From: Paenibacillus mucilaginosus 3016
Lineage (GTDB): Bacteria; Bacillota; Bacilli; Paenibacillales; NBRC-103111
Reading direction: 5' to 3'
Assembly (NCBI RefSeq): GCF_000250655.1
Contig: NC_016935.1
Coordinates: 3,800,001-3,864,000 of the forward strand
Length of the DNA: 64,000 nt
Below are positions 41,982 to 50,186 of this stretch, one piece after another. The stretch's first letter is position 1; every line of letters starts with the position of its first letter. The notes under the pieces are model-generated. The model saw only the letters and a list, made by a program, of their open reading frames with translations. It was not told the DNA's origin and did no database searches. Position numbers and translations under genes: made by a program.

Positions 41982-42434
41982 ATGAGAGAGATCCTTCGTG
42001 AGATTGGGATGATCGCAAGAGCATTGGATTCGATAAGCAATATGGAGTTTAAGGAAATTGACCTTACCAAAGGACAGTATTTATACCTGGTTCGAATCTA
42101 TGAGAATCCAGGGATTATTCAAGATAAGCTGGCGGAAATGATAAAGGTCGACCGAACCACCGCGGCCCGTGCGATCCAAAAGCTGGAAATGCAAGGTTTT
42201 ATTGAAAAGAAAGACGATGAAACGAATAAAAAAATTAAAAGGCTGTTTACAACGGAGAAAGGGAAGCAAGCCTATCCTTTCCTAAAGAGAGAAGGGGACC
42301 ATTCCAACTCAGTTGCGTTAGCTGGATTCTCCGAAGAAGAGACGGAAATCTTGTTTCATCTTTTGCAAAGAGTTAGAAAAAATGTAGAGGTCGACTGGGA
42401 GTTTGTAAAAAAGGGGAATAAACGAGAATACTGA
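41982..42434 (+). CDS. MarR-family transcriptional regulator
   Basis: The protein is 150 residues from ATG 41982 (an ATG at 41958 is less likely). It has a winged helix: DLTKGQYLYLVRIYENPGIIQDKLAEMIKVDRTTAARAIQKLEMQGFIEKKDDETNKKIKRLFTTEKG spans the recognition helix and the wing. It probably represses itself and perhaps the divergent GNAT/YczE-like pair through the dyad at 41937-41956. Confidence 0.9.
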   Translation: MREILREIGMIARALDSISNMEFKEIDLTKGQYLYLVRIYENPGIIQDKLAEMIKVDRTTAARAIQKLEMQGFIEKKDDETNKKIKRLFTTEKGKQAYPFLKREGDHSNSVALAGFSEEETEILFHLLQRVRKNVEVDWEFVKKGNKREY

Positions 42435-42470
42435 TGGTTGTTATAGGGCTCGGGAGGGATTAAGATTACA

Positions 42471-42719
42471 TTGTTTTTTGCGATTGCAGTTTATTGTGGG
42501 GTCATGCTTTTTGTACTCTGCCGAATGATTCAAAGTATCAAAACAGCTCCGGTAAGAGTCGTGGAAACAAGCTATATGCTAGTTTCAAGTGGGATCCTTG
42601 CGTATGTCATTGGTGGAATTAGAAAAGATGTGGGAAGTATCTTTCTGGCAATAAGTGCCGTTTTGTTAACTCTTTACGCAATACTCCTGATGATAAAGAG
42701 AAAAAAGGGAAGAGAGTAG
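42471..42719 (+). CDS. Small membrane protein of unknown function
   Basis: The predicted protein is about 82 residues with two to three hydrophobic segments and a basic C-terminal tail (MIKRKKGRE). The TTG start at 42471 is uncertain, since the GGGAGGG lies about 13 bases upstream. It follows the marR gene by 36 bases on the same strand, so it may be part of that transcript. A terminator follows. Confidence 0.5.
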   Translation: MFFAIAVYCGVMLFVLCRMIQSIKTAPVRVVETSYMLVSSGILAYVIGGIRKDVGSIFLAISAVLLTLYAILLMIKRKKGRE

Positions 42720-42756
42720 TATCTTATCAAAATGTGTTATTTCGCAAAAGAAAGCC

Positions 42757-42779
42757 AGGCAGCCGCGGCTGCCTTTTTA
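42757..42779 (+). terminator. Rho-independent terminator
   Basis: AGGCAGCC-GC-GGCTGCCT followed by TTTT, about 38 bases behind the small membrane protein gene. Confidence 0.85.
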
Positions 42780-42803
42780 GTTATTAAGTAAGCAGGTGAT
42801 GAA

Positions 42804-43268
42804 GTGAGTCTCTCTCATGATTTTTTTCTGATTCCCGAGGAAGTCATTATAGAAGACGGAGTGGAGTGGTACCTCAACAATCGTGACACTTGGACCTATA
42901 AAGTACATATTTCGGATTTAATCATGGATTATATGTTTGATACGTTTCAGTGGATTCCGACTTATAATCCTATAACAGGTGCAGAAGAGAACGGCTTGAA
43001 TATTTACGATCTGACCTGGATTAAGGAGCCGGGAATAAACAAAATGATCCGAATATTGAGCCATTGGATCGGACTTATGCGAGAGGCGCCCGATTCCTTT
43101 TGTATCGGGGGTAAAGCCATATGGAAAGAAGACGGACCAGAGGGATTCTGGGAAGAGGCGAAATATAAAATAGACAAACCGGAAATCATACATCAACTTA
43201 CTGCATTACACGACCTGGCCATTCAGGGAGCAAAAGGAAAAAGCTGTATACTGCATTATGGCATATGA
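42804..43268 (+). CDS. Soluble protein of unknown function
   Basis: The 154-residue product starts from GTG 42804 after AGGTGATGAA. It is acidic, rich in Trp, Tyr and Ile, and has no signal or membrane segment. I do not recognise a family. Its look (IIEDGVEWYLNNRDTW, FQWIPTYNPITGAEENGL) recalls small immunity or phage-type proteins, but that is weak. It lies between two terminator hairpins, so it is a single-gene unit. Confidence 0.6.
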   Translation: MSLSHDFFLIPEEVIIEDGVEWYLNNRDTWTYKVHISDLIMDYMFDTFQWIPTYNPITGAEENGLNIYDLTWIKEPGINKMIRILSHWIGLMREAPDSFCIGGKAIWKEDGPEGFWEEAKYKIDKPEIIHQLTALHDLAIQGAKGKSCILHYGI

Positions 43269-43326
43269 GCTTTGAGATGCTGCCGGCTGAGAAAAGACGA
43301 ATCAATTCAAATCCTTGAAGTAACGG

Positions 43327-43354
43327 AGGCAGCCGGTCAGAGCGACAGGCTGCC
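43327..43354 (+). terminator. Probable terminator
   Basis: GGCAGCC (43327-43333) pairs with GGCTGCC (43347-43353) behind the unknown gene. The T run is short (TTCG). Confidence 0.5.
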
Positions 43355-43405
43355 TTCGCTGGGCAAACGGGGCAATATCCAACAAACCGCAGTTTCCAAA
43401 TGCTG

Positions 43406-43457
43406 TTGACAGGACACCAAAAGGTGTCGTATAATCAAATTGTCACCAAATGGTGTC
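43406..43457 (+). promoter_or_regulatory. Consensus promoter with two ArsR-type operators
   Basis: TTGACA (43406-43411), 18 bases and TATAAT (43430-43435) are perfect boxes. The palindrome GACACCAAAAGGTGTC (43413-43428) fills the spacer. A second copy of the dyad, CACCAAATGGTG (43444-43455), lies at the start point, 29 bases from the first centre to centre. The ArsR protein encoded two genes downstream is the likely ligand. Confidence 0.75.
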
Positions 43458-43531
43458 CAATTGGAAGTCAGTCATCCGGAACGTTGGAAGCCGAATAAGT
43501 TTCACTTGAAACCAGGATGAGGAGGCAGCAA

Positions 43532-43954
43532 ATGGCTAAGATGATCGGTGCGGGAGCAGCCGCGAGAGTAGTAACCCAGGCCCGGGGGAGAAGGACTGCT
43601 TATTGGTCCGTCACATCACTGCTCGCAGCAGCTGTGATGTTAAGTGGAATCGGGCAGCTCATGCAACTTGGGGGGAACGTCGAGTTAGTGACGAAGCTGG
43701 GGTACCCGTTATACGTCATGACCATTCTCGGGATTTGGAAAGTGCTTGGAGCTATCGCTGTCGTCGTGCCGGGTTTTCCCCGTCTTAATGAATGGGCTCA
43801 CGCCGGTATTTTCTTTTTAATGACCGGAGCGGCTTTATCTCATGCATTTGCTGACGATTATGGCCCTTACGGGTTTTATATGATCCTTCCGCTTTTCTAT
43901 GCCGCGCTGAATATCGTCTCGTGGGCACTTCGTCCGAAGAGCCGCATCCTATAA
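43532..43954 (+). CDS. DoxX-family membrane protein
   Basis: The predicted protein is 140 residues with four hydrophobic segments. LLAAAVMLSGIGQLMQLGGN, LGYPLYVMTILGIWKVLGAIAVVVPGFPRLNEWAHAGIFF and the GAALSHAF tail are the DoxX-like (DUF6463/DoxX_2) pattern. The role is unclear; relatives are tied to redox stress. It is the first gene of an operon with arsR, an SRPBCC protein and a YdeI-like protein, driven by the promoter at 43406-43435. GAGGAGG precedes the ATG. Confidence 0.82.
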   Translation: MAKMIGAGAAARVVTQARGRRTAYWSVTSLLAAAVMLSGIGQLMQLGGNVELVTKLGYPLYVMTILGIWKVLGAIAVVVPGFPRLNEWAHAGIFFLMTGAALSHAFADDYGPYGFYMILPLFYAALNIVSWALRPKSRIL

Positions 43955-44037
43955 GGAGGTGTTGATCATACCGGCTGTCCCTTCGTGCCACATAATAGAT
44001 TTCCACTACATAAAATAATCAATTGGAGAGGGTAGCT

Positions 44038-44367
44038 GTGAGCGAGAACAACCCGCTGCGGGATGTATTTGACGCCATTGCAGATCCAACGAGGCGCCAG
44101 CTGATTCGTTTGTTAGCAGAGGCAGAGGAGATCCCGCTTCATGAATTAACGGCACAGTTCCAAATGGGCCGTACAGCGGTTTCCAAGCATCTGACCATCC
44201 TTAAGGAGGCCGGGCTGGTCCTTGACCGGAAAGTCGGCAGAGAAACGCGGTTTCGGCTAAACGCCTCGCCGCTCAGAGAAATTCAAGAGTGGGTGGCTTT
44301 CTACAGCAAGTTCTGGAGTGCGAATATGCTGCGCCTGAGCCAGCTATTAGAGGAGGAAGAAGAATGA
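44038..44367 (+). CDS. ArsR-family transcriptional regulator
   Basis: The 109-residue protein is a winged helix: DAIADPTRRQLIRLLAEAEEIPLHELTAQFQMGRTAVSKHLTILKEAGLVLDRKVGRETRFRLN. It lacks the CxCxxC metal motif, so it is the metal-free class that is usually paired with SRPBCC (AHSA1) genes. The GTG start at 44038 lies six bases behind GGAGAGG. Its stop overlaps the start of the SRPBCC gene. It likely represses the operon at the two GGTG/CACC dyads. Confidence 0.9.
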   Translation: MSENNPLRDVFDAIADPTRRQLIRLLAEAEEIPLHELTAQFQMGRTAVSKHLTILKEAGLVLDRKVGRETRFRLNASPLREIQEWVAFYSKFWSANMLRLSQLLEEEEE

Positions 44368-44783
44368 GTCTCACCTTATCCATGGATTTTCAGTTTACGA
44401 CATCGATCGAGAAGCTTTGGTCCGCCTTAACCGATTCAAGCAAGCTTGCCAAGTGGGTGGCCAACATCCACACCGGCCAAGCGATGGAGAATGATTTTAA
44501 ACCCGTCGTAGGACACCGATTTCAGTTTCGAACTCAGCCGAACGAATTCTGGAACGGGATTATTGAAGGCGAAGTGCTTATCGTGGAGGAGCCCCATCGC
44601 TTGTCTTATACTTGGTCCAGCGGAGAGAAGCACACGGTTACCTGGACGCTGCGGGCTATAGGGGACGGGAAGGTTAACCTTCATCTCGAACAAACGGGAA
44701 TCTCAAACGCTCAAGCACTGGGTGGAGCGAAGTATGGCTGGAGTAAATGGTGCGGCGAGCTGGAGAAGATGCTGGAACAATAG
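44364..44783 (+). CDS. SRPBCC (AHSA1/ATPase-activator-like) domain protein
   Basis: The 139-residue protein is one START/AHSA1-type domain: DFQFTTSIEKLWSALTDSSKLAKWV at the front, VGHRFQFRTQPNEFWNGIIEGEVLIVEEPHRLSYTW in the middle and KYGWSKWCGELEKMLEQ at the end. These proteins bind hydrophobic ligands in a deep pocket, and the ArsR-SRPBCC pair is a widespread unit of unknown inducer. It is coupled to arsR by a four-base overlap. Confidence 0.9.
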   Translation: MSLTLSMDFQFTTSIEKLWSALTDSSKLAKWVANIHTGQAMENDFKPVVGHRFQFRTQPNEFWNGIIEGEVLIVEEPHRLSYTWSSGEKHTVTWTLRAIGDGKVNLHLEQTGISNAQALGGAKYGWSKWCGELEKMLEQ

Positions 44784-44820
44784 CTGCATGCGAAGAATGG
44801 AAGAGGAGTGTACCTTGACG

Positions 44821-45411
44821 ATGAATCGGAGAATGAATCCTAAGGTAGATGCTTATTTAGGCAAAGTCAAAGAGTGGAAGGAAGAATTCGTGAAGTTGAG
44901 AGAGATCGTTCTTGACTGCGGGCTGACCGAAGAAATCAAGTGGATGCATCCTTGTTACACGTTGGAGAATAAAAACATCGTCTTAATCCACGGATTCAAA
45001 GAGTATTGTGCCCTCCTGTTTCACAAGGGCGCTTTGATGAAGGATCCCCACGGGATTCTCATCCAACAAACGGAGAATGTACAGGCGGCGCGCCAGATCC
45101 GGTTCACCCATGCCCAACAAATCGTTGAAATGGAATCCATCCTGAGAGACTATATTTATGAAGCCATCGAAGTGGAAAAAGCCGGTTTGGAAGTGGCCTA
45201 TAAAAAGAATACGGATTACACCATTCCCGAAGAATTTCAAAACAAACTCGATGACATGCCTGACTTGAAAACGGCTTTTGAAGCATTGACGCCGGGACGG
45301 CAGAGAGCATACCTTCTTTTTTTTTCTCAACCGAAGCAATCCAAAACCCGGGAATCAAGGGTTGAAAAATGTATGGAGCAAATCCTGGCTGGAAAGGGCT
45401 TGAATGATTAG
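44821..45411 (+). CDS. YdeI/OmpD-associated (DUF1801-type) family protein
   Basis: The predicted protein is about 196 residues. MNPKVDAYLGKVKEWKEEFVKLREIVLDCGLTEEIKWMHPCYTLENKNIVLIHGFKEYCALLFHKGAL is the DUF1801 domain, and the C-terminal FEALTPGRQRAYLLFFSQPKQSKTRESRVEKCMEQI is the YdeI tail. Relatives protect against cationic peptides in some bacteria; biochemistry unknown. A TTG at 44815 fits GAGGAG slightly better than ATG 44821. It ends the ArsR-controlled operon and is followed by a terminator. Confidence 0.85.
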   Translation: MNRRMNPKVDAYLGKVKEWKEEFVKLREIVLDCGLTEEIKWMHPCYTLENKNIVLIHGFKEYCALLFHKGALMKDPHGILIQQTENVQAARQIRFTHAQQIVEMESILRDYIYEAIEVEKAGLEVAYKKNTDYTIPEEFQNKLDDMPDLKTAFEALTPGRQRAYLLFFSQPKQSKTRESRVEKCMEQILAGKGLND

Positions 45412-45473
45412 AATCCCCATTCCCACTCCGTATAAAATGGAAATCACAAAGTAAATTCAATGCAAAACAGATG

Positions 45474-45526
45474 AAAACCTCTCATTGGAGTCACCTTGGA
45501 TGACAAAGGCCTAATGAGGGGTTTTT
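45474..45526 (+). terminator. Terminator of the DoxX-arsR-SRPBCC-YdeI operon
   Basis: AACCTCTCATTGG pairs with CCTAATGAGGGGTT across a 21-base apex and is followed by TTTT. Confidence 0.75.
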
Positions 45527-45572
45527 GCATGAAGATCATTAAGAAGCCCGCTTACCGAAAGGAGAAACGATC

Positions 45573-46655
45573 GTGAACGACCATATCCCCGGGATTCAGG
45601 TAAGCCGCGCGTTTCATGACAATTACATCGCACCGCGGCTCGCGTCCTGCATGCCTGCGCTCCCGTACGCATCAGCGCTGGTCGGCCCGGGCAGCGAAGT
45701 GCTTGGCTTCGACACCTCGATGTCGCGTGACCACGACTGGGGGCCGCGTGTGTTGATCTTCATCCGTGAATCAGACGTATTGCAGCAAGAAAAGGTCCTT
45801 GCAGCCCTACACAAGGATGCCCCGGCAGCGTTTCATGGCTTTCCTGTGCATATCGAACAGACCGTGGTTACAACCGTACCGGCTTATTACAGCGGAAGAC
45901 TCGGCGTCTGCCCGTCCAAAGTGCTGGAGGGTTTGGAACTGCTCGATTGGCTGACGATACCTTCTCAGACGCTGGCGGAGCTTACGGGCGGAGCTGTATT
46001 CCGCGACGATATCGGCGAGTTAACGGCGGCCCGCGGCCGGCTGGGTTATTATCCGCAGGATGTGTGGCTGTTCCTGATGGCCTCGGTATGGAACCGGATC
46101 GGGCAGGAGGAGCATCTGATGCCAAGAGCAGGCTTCATGGAAGATGAACTGGGGGCAGCCCTTATTGCGTCCCGTCTCCTAACGGACGTCATGAGCCTTT
46201 GTTTCCTTATCGAGCGACGGTATGCCCCTTATCCCAAATGGTTCGGCACCGCCTTCCGGCAGCTTGCTTGTGCATCCGAACTGATGCCCCAGCTGCTGGC
46301 GGCACAACAGGCAGCAGCTTGGCGGGAGCGAGAGCAAGCGCTGGCGGCTGCCTACCGGCTCGTCGCACGGCTGCATAACGGACTGCAGCTGACAGAACCG
46401 CTTGAGGTAGAGCCGCGCCTCTTTTTTGATCGGCCATTTACGGTCATCGGCGGCGGTCGTTTTGCGGAGGCACTGATAAGCAGGATCGGGGAACCTGCGT
46501 TACGCAAGCTTTCCGACTTTAGATTCGGCGGTATGGACCAAATCAGTGACAACACCGATTTTCGCCTCCTCCACCAGCGTTTCCCCCGAACTCCTGAAGG
46601 GAAAAGCCCGCTTCGTGTGTTCTTTGACCACTTGATGCAGGGAATCGGGTGTTGA
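45573..46655 (+). CDS. DUF4037 nucleotidyltransferase-like protein
   Basis: The 360-residue protein has GPGSEVLGFDTSMSRDHDWGPRVLIFI near 38, a nucleotidyltransferase-like active-site pattern (GS...D...DHD), and the DUF4037 domain with YPQDVWLFLMASVWNRIGQEEHLMPRAG near 165. DUF4037 proteins are predicted nucleotidyltransferases with unproven substrates; some resemble aminoglycoside adenylyltransferases in layout. The GTG start follows AAAGGAG. The stop codon overlaps the -35 box of the MerR-type promoter. Confidence 0.82.
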   Translation: MNDHIPGIQVSRAFHDNYIAPRLASCMPALPYASALVGPGSEVLGFDTSMSRDHDWGPRVLIFIRESDVLQQEKVLAALHKDAPAAFHGFPVHIEQTVVTTVPAYYSGRLGVCPSKVLEGLELLDWLTIPSQTLAELTGGAVFRDDIGELTAARGRLGYYPQDVWLFLMASVWNRIGQEEHLMPRAGFMEDELGAALIASRLLTDVMSLCFLIERRYAPYPKWFGTAFRQLACASELMPQLLAAQQAAAWREREQALAAAYRLVARLHNGLQLTEPLEVEPRLFFDRPFTVIGGGRFAEALISRIGEPALRKLSDFRFGGMDQISDNTDFRLLHQRFPRTPEGKSPLRVFFDHLMQGIGC

Positions 46656-46682
46656 CCTGGAGTCGGCTCCAGCCTTTAGAAT
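46652..46682 (+). promoter_or_regulatory. MerR-type promoter with 19-bp spacer
   Basis: TTGACC (46652-46657), a 19-base spacer and TAGAAT (46677-46682). The spacer contains the perfect dyad CTGGAG-TCGG-CTCCAG (46657-46672). An overlong 19-bp spacer around a dyad is the hallmark of promoters that MerR proteins activate by untwisting. Confidence 0.85.
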
Positions 46683-46711
46683 AATAATCATCAGAGAAGG
46701 GAGGAGATCCG

Positions 46712-47119
46712 ATGTATTCGATCGGGCAAGCGGCGGAGCTCTCGGGGTTCAGCATCGACACACTCCGGTATTACGAGAAAATCGGCTTGACCAAGCCGCC
46801 CGGGAGAGGTCCAGGGGGCGTAAGATTGTACAGTGAAGACGATGTTCGGCTGCTGTCATCTTTGCACTGTCTCAAGAGGACGGGGTTGTCGCTGGAAGAA
46901 ATGAAGGCGTTCCTGCAGGAAGGACGATGTTTCGCGAATCCTGCTTTCCCGCTAAGCGATGAAGACAGGGAGACTATCGCAGGCCGAACACAAATTCTGT
47001 CAGAGCATCTGGCCCGAATGGAGGCGCAGTACCTGGCCTTGGCGGGTATCATCGGGCAGACGAAAGAGAAGTTGGACTTCTACCACAGGCTGTTGGAAAA
47101 GGAGGCGGCGGCAAGATGA
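46712..47119 (+). CDS. MerR-family transcriptional regulator
   Basis: The 135-residue protein begins MYSIGQAAELSGFSIDTLRYYEKIGLTKPP, a MerR winged helix, and continues with YSEDDVRLLSSLHCLKRTGLSLEEMKAFLQEG and a C-terminal dimer coiled coil (about 80-125). It is of the AdhR/NmlR-like class that senses aldehydes or redox change, judging by length and the CTGGAG dyad; this is inference. It is co-transcribed with the next gene (four-base ATGA overlap). Confidence 0.9.
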   Translation: MYSIGQAAELSGFSIDTLRYYEKIGLTKPPGRGPGGVRLYSEDDVRLLSSLHCLKRTGLSLEEMKAFLQEGRCFANPAFPLSDEDRETIAGRTQILSEHLARMEAQYLALAGIIGQTKEKLDFYHRLLEKEAAAR

Positions 47120-47715
47120 AGATCGCTGCAATAGGTTCAGGGAATATGGGGGGAACTCTGGGGAAACGATGGGCGGCACTTGGGCACCAAGTGATGTTCG
47201 GCTCACGGGATCCCCACAGCCAGAAGATCAAGCTGCTGCTGCAGGACGCGGGCACCAACGCACAAGCCGGCACGATCAGGGAAGCGGCAGCGTTCGGCGA
47301 GGTCATCCTGCTGGCCGTGCTGCCCGACGATGTGGAGCGCGTGCTTGCCGAGGCGGGCGATCTGAAGGGAAAGATCCTCATCAACTGCACCAACAGATAC
47401 GACGGCAAATCCGCGGATGCGGAGGTCCGGCGTCTGGCTCCGAATGCTCACGTAGTCCGGGCTTTTCATACGCTGCCTTGGGAAGTGCTGGCTGACCCGC
47501 GCTATGATGCCGGCACCGCGGCGGCTTTCTTGAGCGGGGATGATCCCGCAGCTACCGCAACCGTTGCCCATTTGATATCCGAGATGGGACTCGATCCGGT
47601 AGAAGTCGGTGTTCCGGACGGTATGGCCCAAGTGGAGACCGCGGTGGGGACGCTCTGGAGCGTACTCGCTCCCAGGTTCGGGCGGGAATACAGTCTAAGC
47701 GTGCTCAGACGTTAG
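47116..47715 (+). CDS. NADPH-dependent F420 reductase-like oxidoreductase
   Basis: The 199-residue protein has the NADP-binding GSGNMGGTLGKRWAALGHQVMFGSRDP near residue 7 and the segments ILLAVLPDDVERVL and ILINCTNRY, as in the F420H2:NADP oxidoreductase-like family (NADP_oxidored_F420-dependent). No F420 genes are nearby; many Firmicute members act on other substrates. It starts in the stop of the merR gene and is expected to be induced by that regulator. A terminator follows. Confidence 0.85.
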   Translation: MKIAAIGSGNMGGTLGKRWAALGHQVMFGSRDPHSQKIKLLLQDAGTNAQAGTIREAAAFGEVILLAVLPDDVERVLAEAGDLKGKILINCTNRYDGKSADAEVRRLAPNAHVVRAFHTLPWEVLADPRYDAGTAAAFLSGDDPAATATVAHLISEMGLDPVEVGVPDGMAQVETAVGTLWSVLAPRFGREYSLSVLRR

Positions 47716-47756
47716 CGTGGCCCCGTAACTAGACAAGAGATCAGGCAAGGCAAGCC

Positions 47757-47797
47757 CCAAGAGCGTCTCAGCGATGAAGCTGGACGCTCTTGGTTTT
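47757..47797 (+). terminator. Terminator between convergent genes
   Basis: CCAAGAGCGTC (47757-47767) pairs with GACGCTCTTGG (47783-47793), followed by TTTT. It separates the F420-reductase-like gene from the convergent tetR. Confidence 0.85.
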
Positions 47798-47800
47798 GGA

Positions 47801-48349
47801 TTACAGGCTTCGCTCCAGCAAGGCTCCAACCTGCCTGGCCATGACCCGCGGCGGATAGGGCATACCGTTCCTGATCCACCATTCGATGACTCCTACATAA
47901 GCAGTACCCGCGTATTGTATGATCACGTCTTCGCTTAAATCCGTATTCCTGCCGCTTTCCCTGTCAATCTCCCCTTTGAACCCTTCCATAAAGGAAGCAA
48001 GAAGCCGGGTACGAAAGGATGAGGGAGTCCCTTTGCTGGCCAGCATGGTCGAGAAAAACAAATAATTCTTCTCGAAATATTCAAAATAAGGCACCAGCGC
48101 ATCGACCCAATCCATCTGGCACGCCCACGTATCCATCTCCCCCATTTCATTAATGTGAGTTTCGATCAGTTTATCCAACAAATCATATTTGTCCTGATAA
48201 TGAAGATATATGGTTCCGCGATTTACGTTTGCCCGGTCTGCGATATCCTGAATGGTAATGTCATCGAAATTTTTTTCGGTCATGAGTTCAATGACCGCTT
48301 TTTTCAAGGATTCCTGCGTTTTCAGAATTCTCCGGTCCACCTTTGCCAT
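47801..48349 (-). CDS. TetR-family transcriptional regulator
   Basis: The protein is 182 residues from ATG 48349, nine bases behind GGTGGAG. The helix-turn-helix lies at about 10-55 (LKKAVIELMTEKNFDDITIQDIADRANVNRGTIYLHYQDKYDLLDKLI). The C-terminal domain is of the TetR_C_7-like type often found in Firmicutes. It is divergent from a zinc alcohol dehydrogenase and probably represses it through a perfect 18-bp palindrome at 48395-48412. Confidence 0.9.
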   Translation of the reverse strand: MAKVDRRILKTQESLKKAVIELMTEKNFDDITIQDIADRANVNRGTIYLHYQDKYDLLDKLIETHINEMGEMDTWACQMDWVDALVPYFEYFEKNYLFFSTMLASKGTPSSFRTRLLASFMEGFKGEIDRESGRNTDLSEDVIIQYAGTAYVGVIEWWIRNGMPYPPRVMARQVGALLERSL

Positions 48350-48394
48350 CGTACTCCACCAATCTTTCTTAAATAATAAACAGTTTCGACTCTT

Positions 48395-48412
48395 TTGTTG
48401 ATATATCAACAA
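48395..48412. promoter_or_regulatory. TetR operator palindrome
   Basis: TTGTTGATATATCAACAA is a perfect 18-bp palindrome 46 bases before the tetR start. A weaker dyad, AAACAA-TTCATT-TTGTTT, lies at 48477-48494, and a TATAAT for the alcohol dehydrogenase at 48453-48458 lies between them. Confidence 0.75.
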
Positions 48413-48574
48413 TTCGCATGGATTTAACCATTGAATGAAAGTCTCTTACTCCTATAATAATAGACAAAGGTTGATTAAACAATTCATTTTGTTTATGGGC
48501 TTTTTGTTTCATTGGAGTGAGTGGAATGCACTCGACAAAAACGATATTTCATGAATCGCAGGAGGTAATAGCAG

Positions 48575-49624
48575 ATGATTACTGCCAAGGCACGAGCCGT
48601 ATTCAGCCCCGAAGGTCCGTTCAAACCAACCACGATAGAGCGCAGAGATCTCGAGGCGCATGATGTCCTCATTGAGATCAAGTACGCGGGCATATGCCAC
48701 TCGGACATCCATACAGCCCGCGCCGAGTGGGGACCGGTGAACTATCCTCTCGTTCCGGGACACGAGATCGCCGGAATCGTTACCCAGGTGGGTCCGGAAG
48801 TCACGAAATATGCCGTTGGCGACCGGGTAGGGGTAGGCTGTATGGTTGACTCCTGCAGAGAATGCCATCACTGCCATCAAGGAGAAGAGCAGTACTGCCT
48901 GGGGGGAATGACGGGCACCTATGGGGCGGTCGACAGGTACGGGCAGTATACGCAGGGGGGTTATTCTACCCACATCGTCGTAACGGAAGACTTCGTGGTT
49001 CGAATTCCTGACGGTATGGAGCTTGACGCGGCGGCACCGCTTCTGTGCGCAGGCATCACCACGTATTCACCGCTGCGTCACTGGGGGGCCGCTCCGGGCA
49101 AGAAGGTGGCTGTTGTGGGCTTGGGCGGGCTTGGACACATGGCTGTGAAGCTCGCTCATGCCATGGGGGCGGAGGTTACGGTTTTATCACAATCATTGAA
49201 AAAGAAAGAAGACGGCTTGCGGCTTGGCGCGGACCATTACTATGCCACGAGCGATCCGGAGACATTTCAGAAACTGGCCGGTTCGTTCGATCTCATCGTC
49301 AATACCGTAAGTGCGAAGATCGATATCAGTGCCTATCTTTCACTGCTGGCGCTGGACGGTACACTGGTCAATGTGGGTGCTCCCTCGGACCCGTTATCCG
49401 TGAATGTATTCTCACTGATCATGCACCGCCGGTCGTTTGCCGGATCGATGATCGGCGGCATCCGCGAAACGCAGGAGATGCTTGATTTTTGCGCAGAACA
49501 CCGGATCACTCCCGAGATCGAGGTTATTTCCGCCAGCCGGATTGATGAAGCCTGGGAGCGTGTCCTGGCTTCGGATGTCCGGTATCGATTTGTGATCGAC
49601 ATCAGCACGATGGGGAATGAATAA
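48575..49624 (+). CDS. Zinc-dependent alcohol dehydrogenase (cinnamyl/YahK-AdhA type)
   Basis: The 349-residue protein has catalytic zinc ligands in [17 protein letters not shown] (Cys and neighbours near 40) and GHEIAG near 62, the structural zinc cysteines in [20 protein letters not shown] (near 88-107), and the NADP-binding [17 protein letters not shown] near 176. It reduces aldehydes or oxidises alcohols with NADP(H). AGGAGG stands before the ATG. It is divergent from tetR, which likely derepresses it under aldehyde or electrophile stress (inference). Confidence 0.92.
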   Translation: MITAKARAVFSPEGPFKPTTIERRDLEAHDVLIEIKYAGICHSDIHTARAEWGPVNYPLVPGHEIAGIVTQVGPEVTKYAVGDRVGVGCMVDSCRECHHCHQGEEQYCLGGMTGTYGAVDRYGQYTQGGYSTHIVVTEDFVVRIPDGMELDAAAPLLCAGITTYSPLRHWGAAPGKKVAVVGLGGLGHMAVKLAHAMGAEVTVLSQSLKKKEDGLRLGADHYYATSDPETFQKLAGSFDLIVNTVSAKIDISAYLSLLALDGTLVNVGAPSDPLSVNVFSLIMHRRSFAGSMIGGIRETQEMLDFCAEHRITPEIEVISASRIDEAWERVLASDVRYRFVIDISTMGNE

Positions 49625-49709
49625 CGAAGTATCCCGGCAGCAACTTGGGGCACGCCTTCACCGGGGTGCCTCTTTCCGTGGAAGAGGAATAAAAGAAGCG
49701 GTGACCTAG

Positions 49710-50186
49710 ATGAAAAATGTGATTACGCTATCTGCCGCGGCGGCCATCGTCCTTGCTTCTTGTGGAGGGGACACCGGCAGCAAGCGTCTTAAGGGAGGGA
49801 GTACCGTGAGCAGTGAGGTCAGAATCAAAATGTCTTTCCATAACCAAGAGGTTATTGTCAAGATGGATGATCATCCGACCAGCAGGGATTTTATCAATCA
49901 GCTTCCACTAACGTTGACCTTTGAAGATTACGCAGGCACCGAGAAAATAAGCATGCTTACGAGAAGGCTGAACACTGAATCCGCACCGTCGGGCTTCGAT
50001 CCGGCAGCCGGCGATTTTACCTATTACTCTCCGTGGGGAAACCTGGCCCTTTTTTATCGGGACTTCGGTTATTCCAGCGGCCTCATCAAATTGGGTCATA
50101 TCGAATCCGGAAGGGAAAAGCTTGCCGATCTAAACGGCGAGGTCACGCTGCAAAGGGTAGAAACCGGAGGGGGCGAATCGGAGTGA
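49710..50186 (+). CDS. Cyclophilin-like fold lipoprotein
   Basis: The 158-residue protein has a short lipoprotein signal (lipobox VLASC near 18). The mature part, with IKMSFHNQEVIVKMDDHPTSRDFINQLPLTLTFEDYAGTEKI near 38 and GNLALFYRDFGYSSGLIKLGHIESG near 110, matches the small cyclophilin-like (Cyclophil_like) family. In other bacteria it is found beside oxidoreductases; activity unknown. Its stop overlaps the GTG start of the broken GDPD gene. Confidence 0.78.
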   Translation: MKNVITLSAAAAIVLASCGGDTGSKRLKGGSTVSSEVRIKMSFHNQEVIVKMDDHPTSRDFINQLPLTLTFEDYAGTEKISMLTRRLNTESAPSGFDPAAGDFTYYSPWGNLALFYRDFGYSSGLIKLGHIESGREKLADLNGEVTLQRVETGGGESE

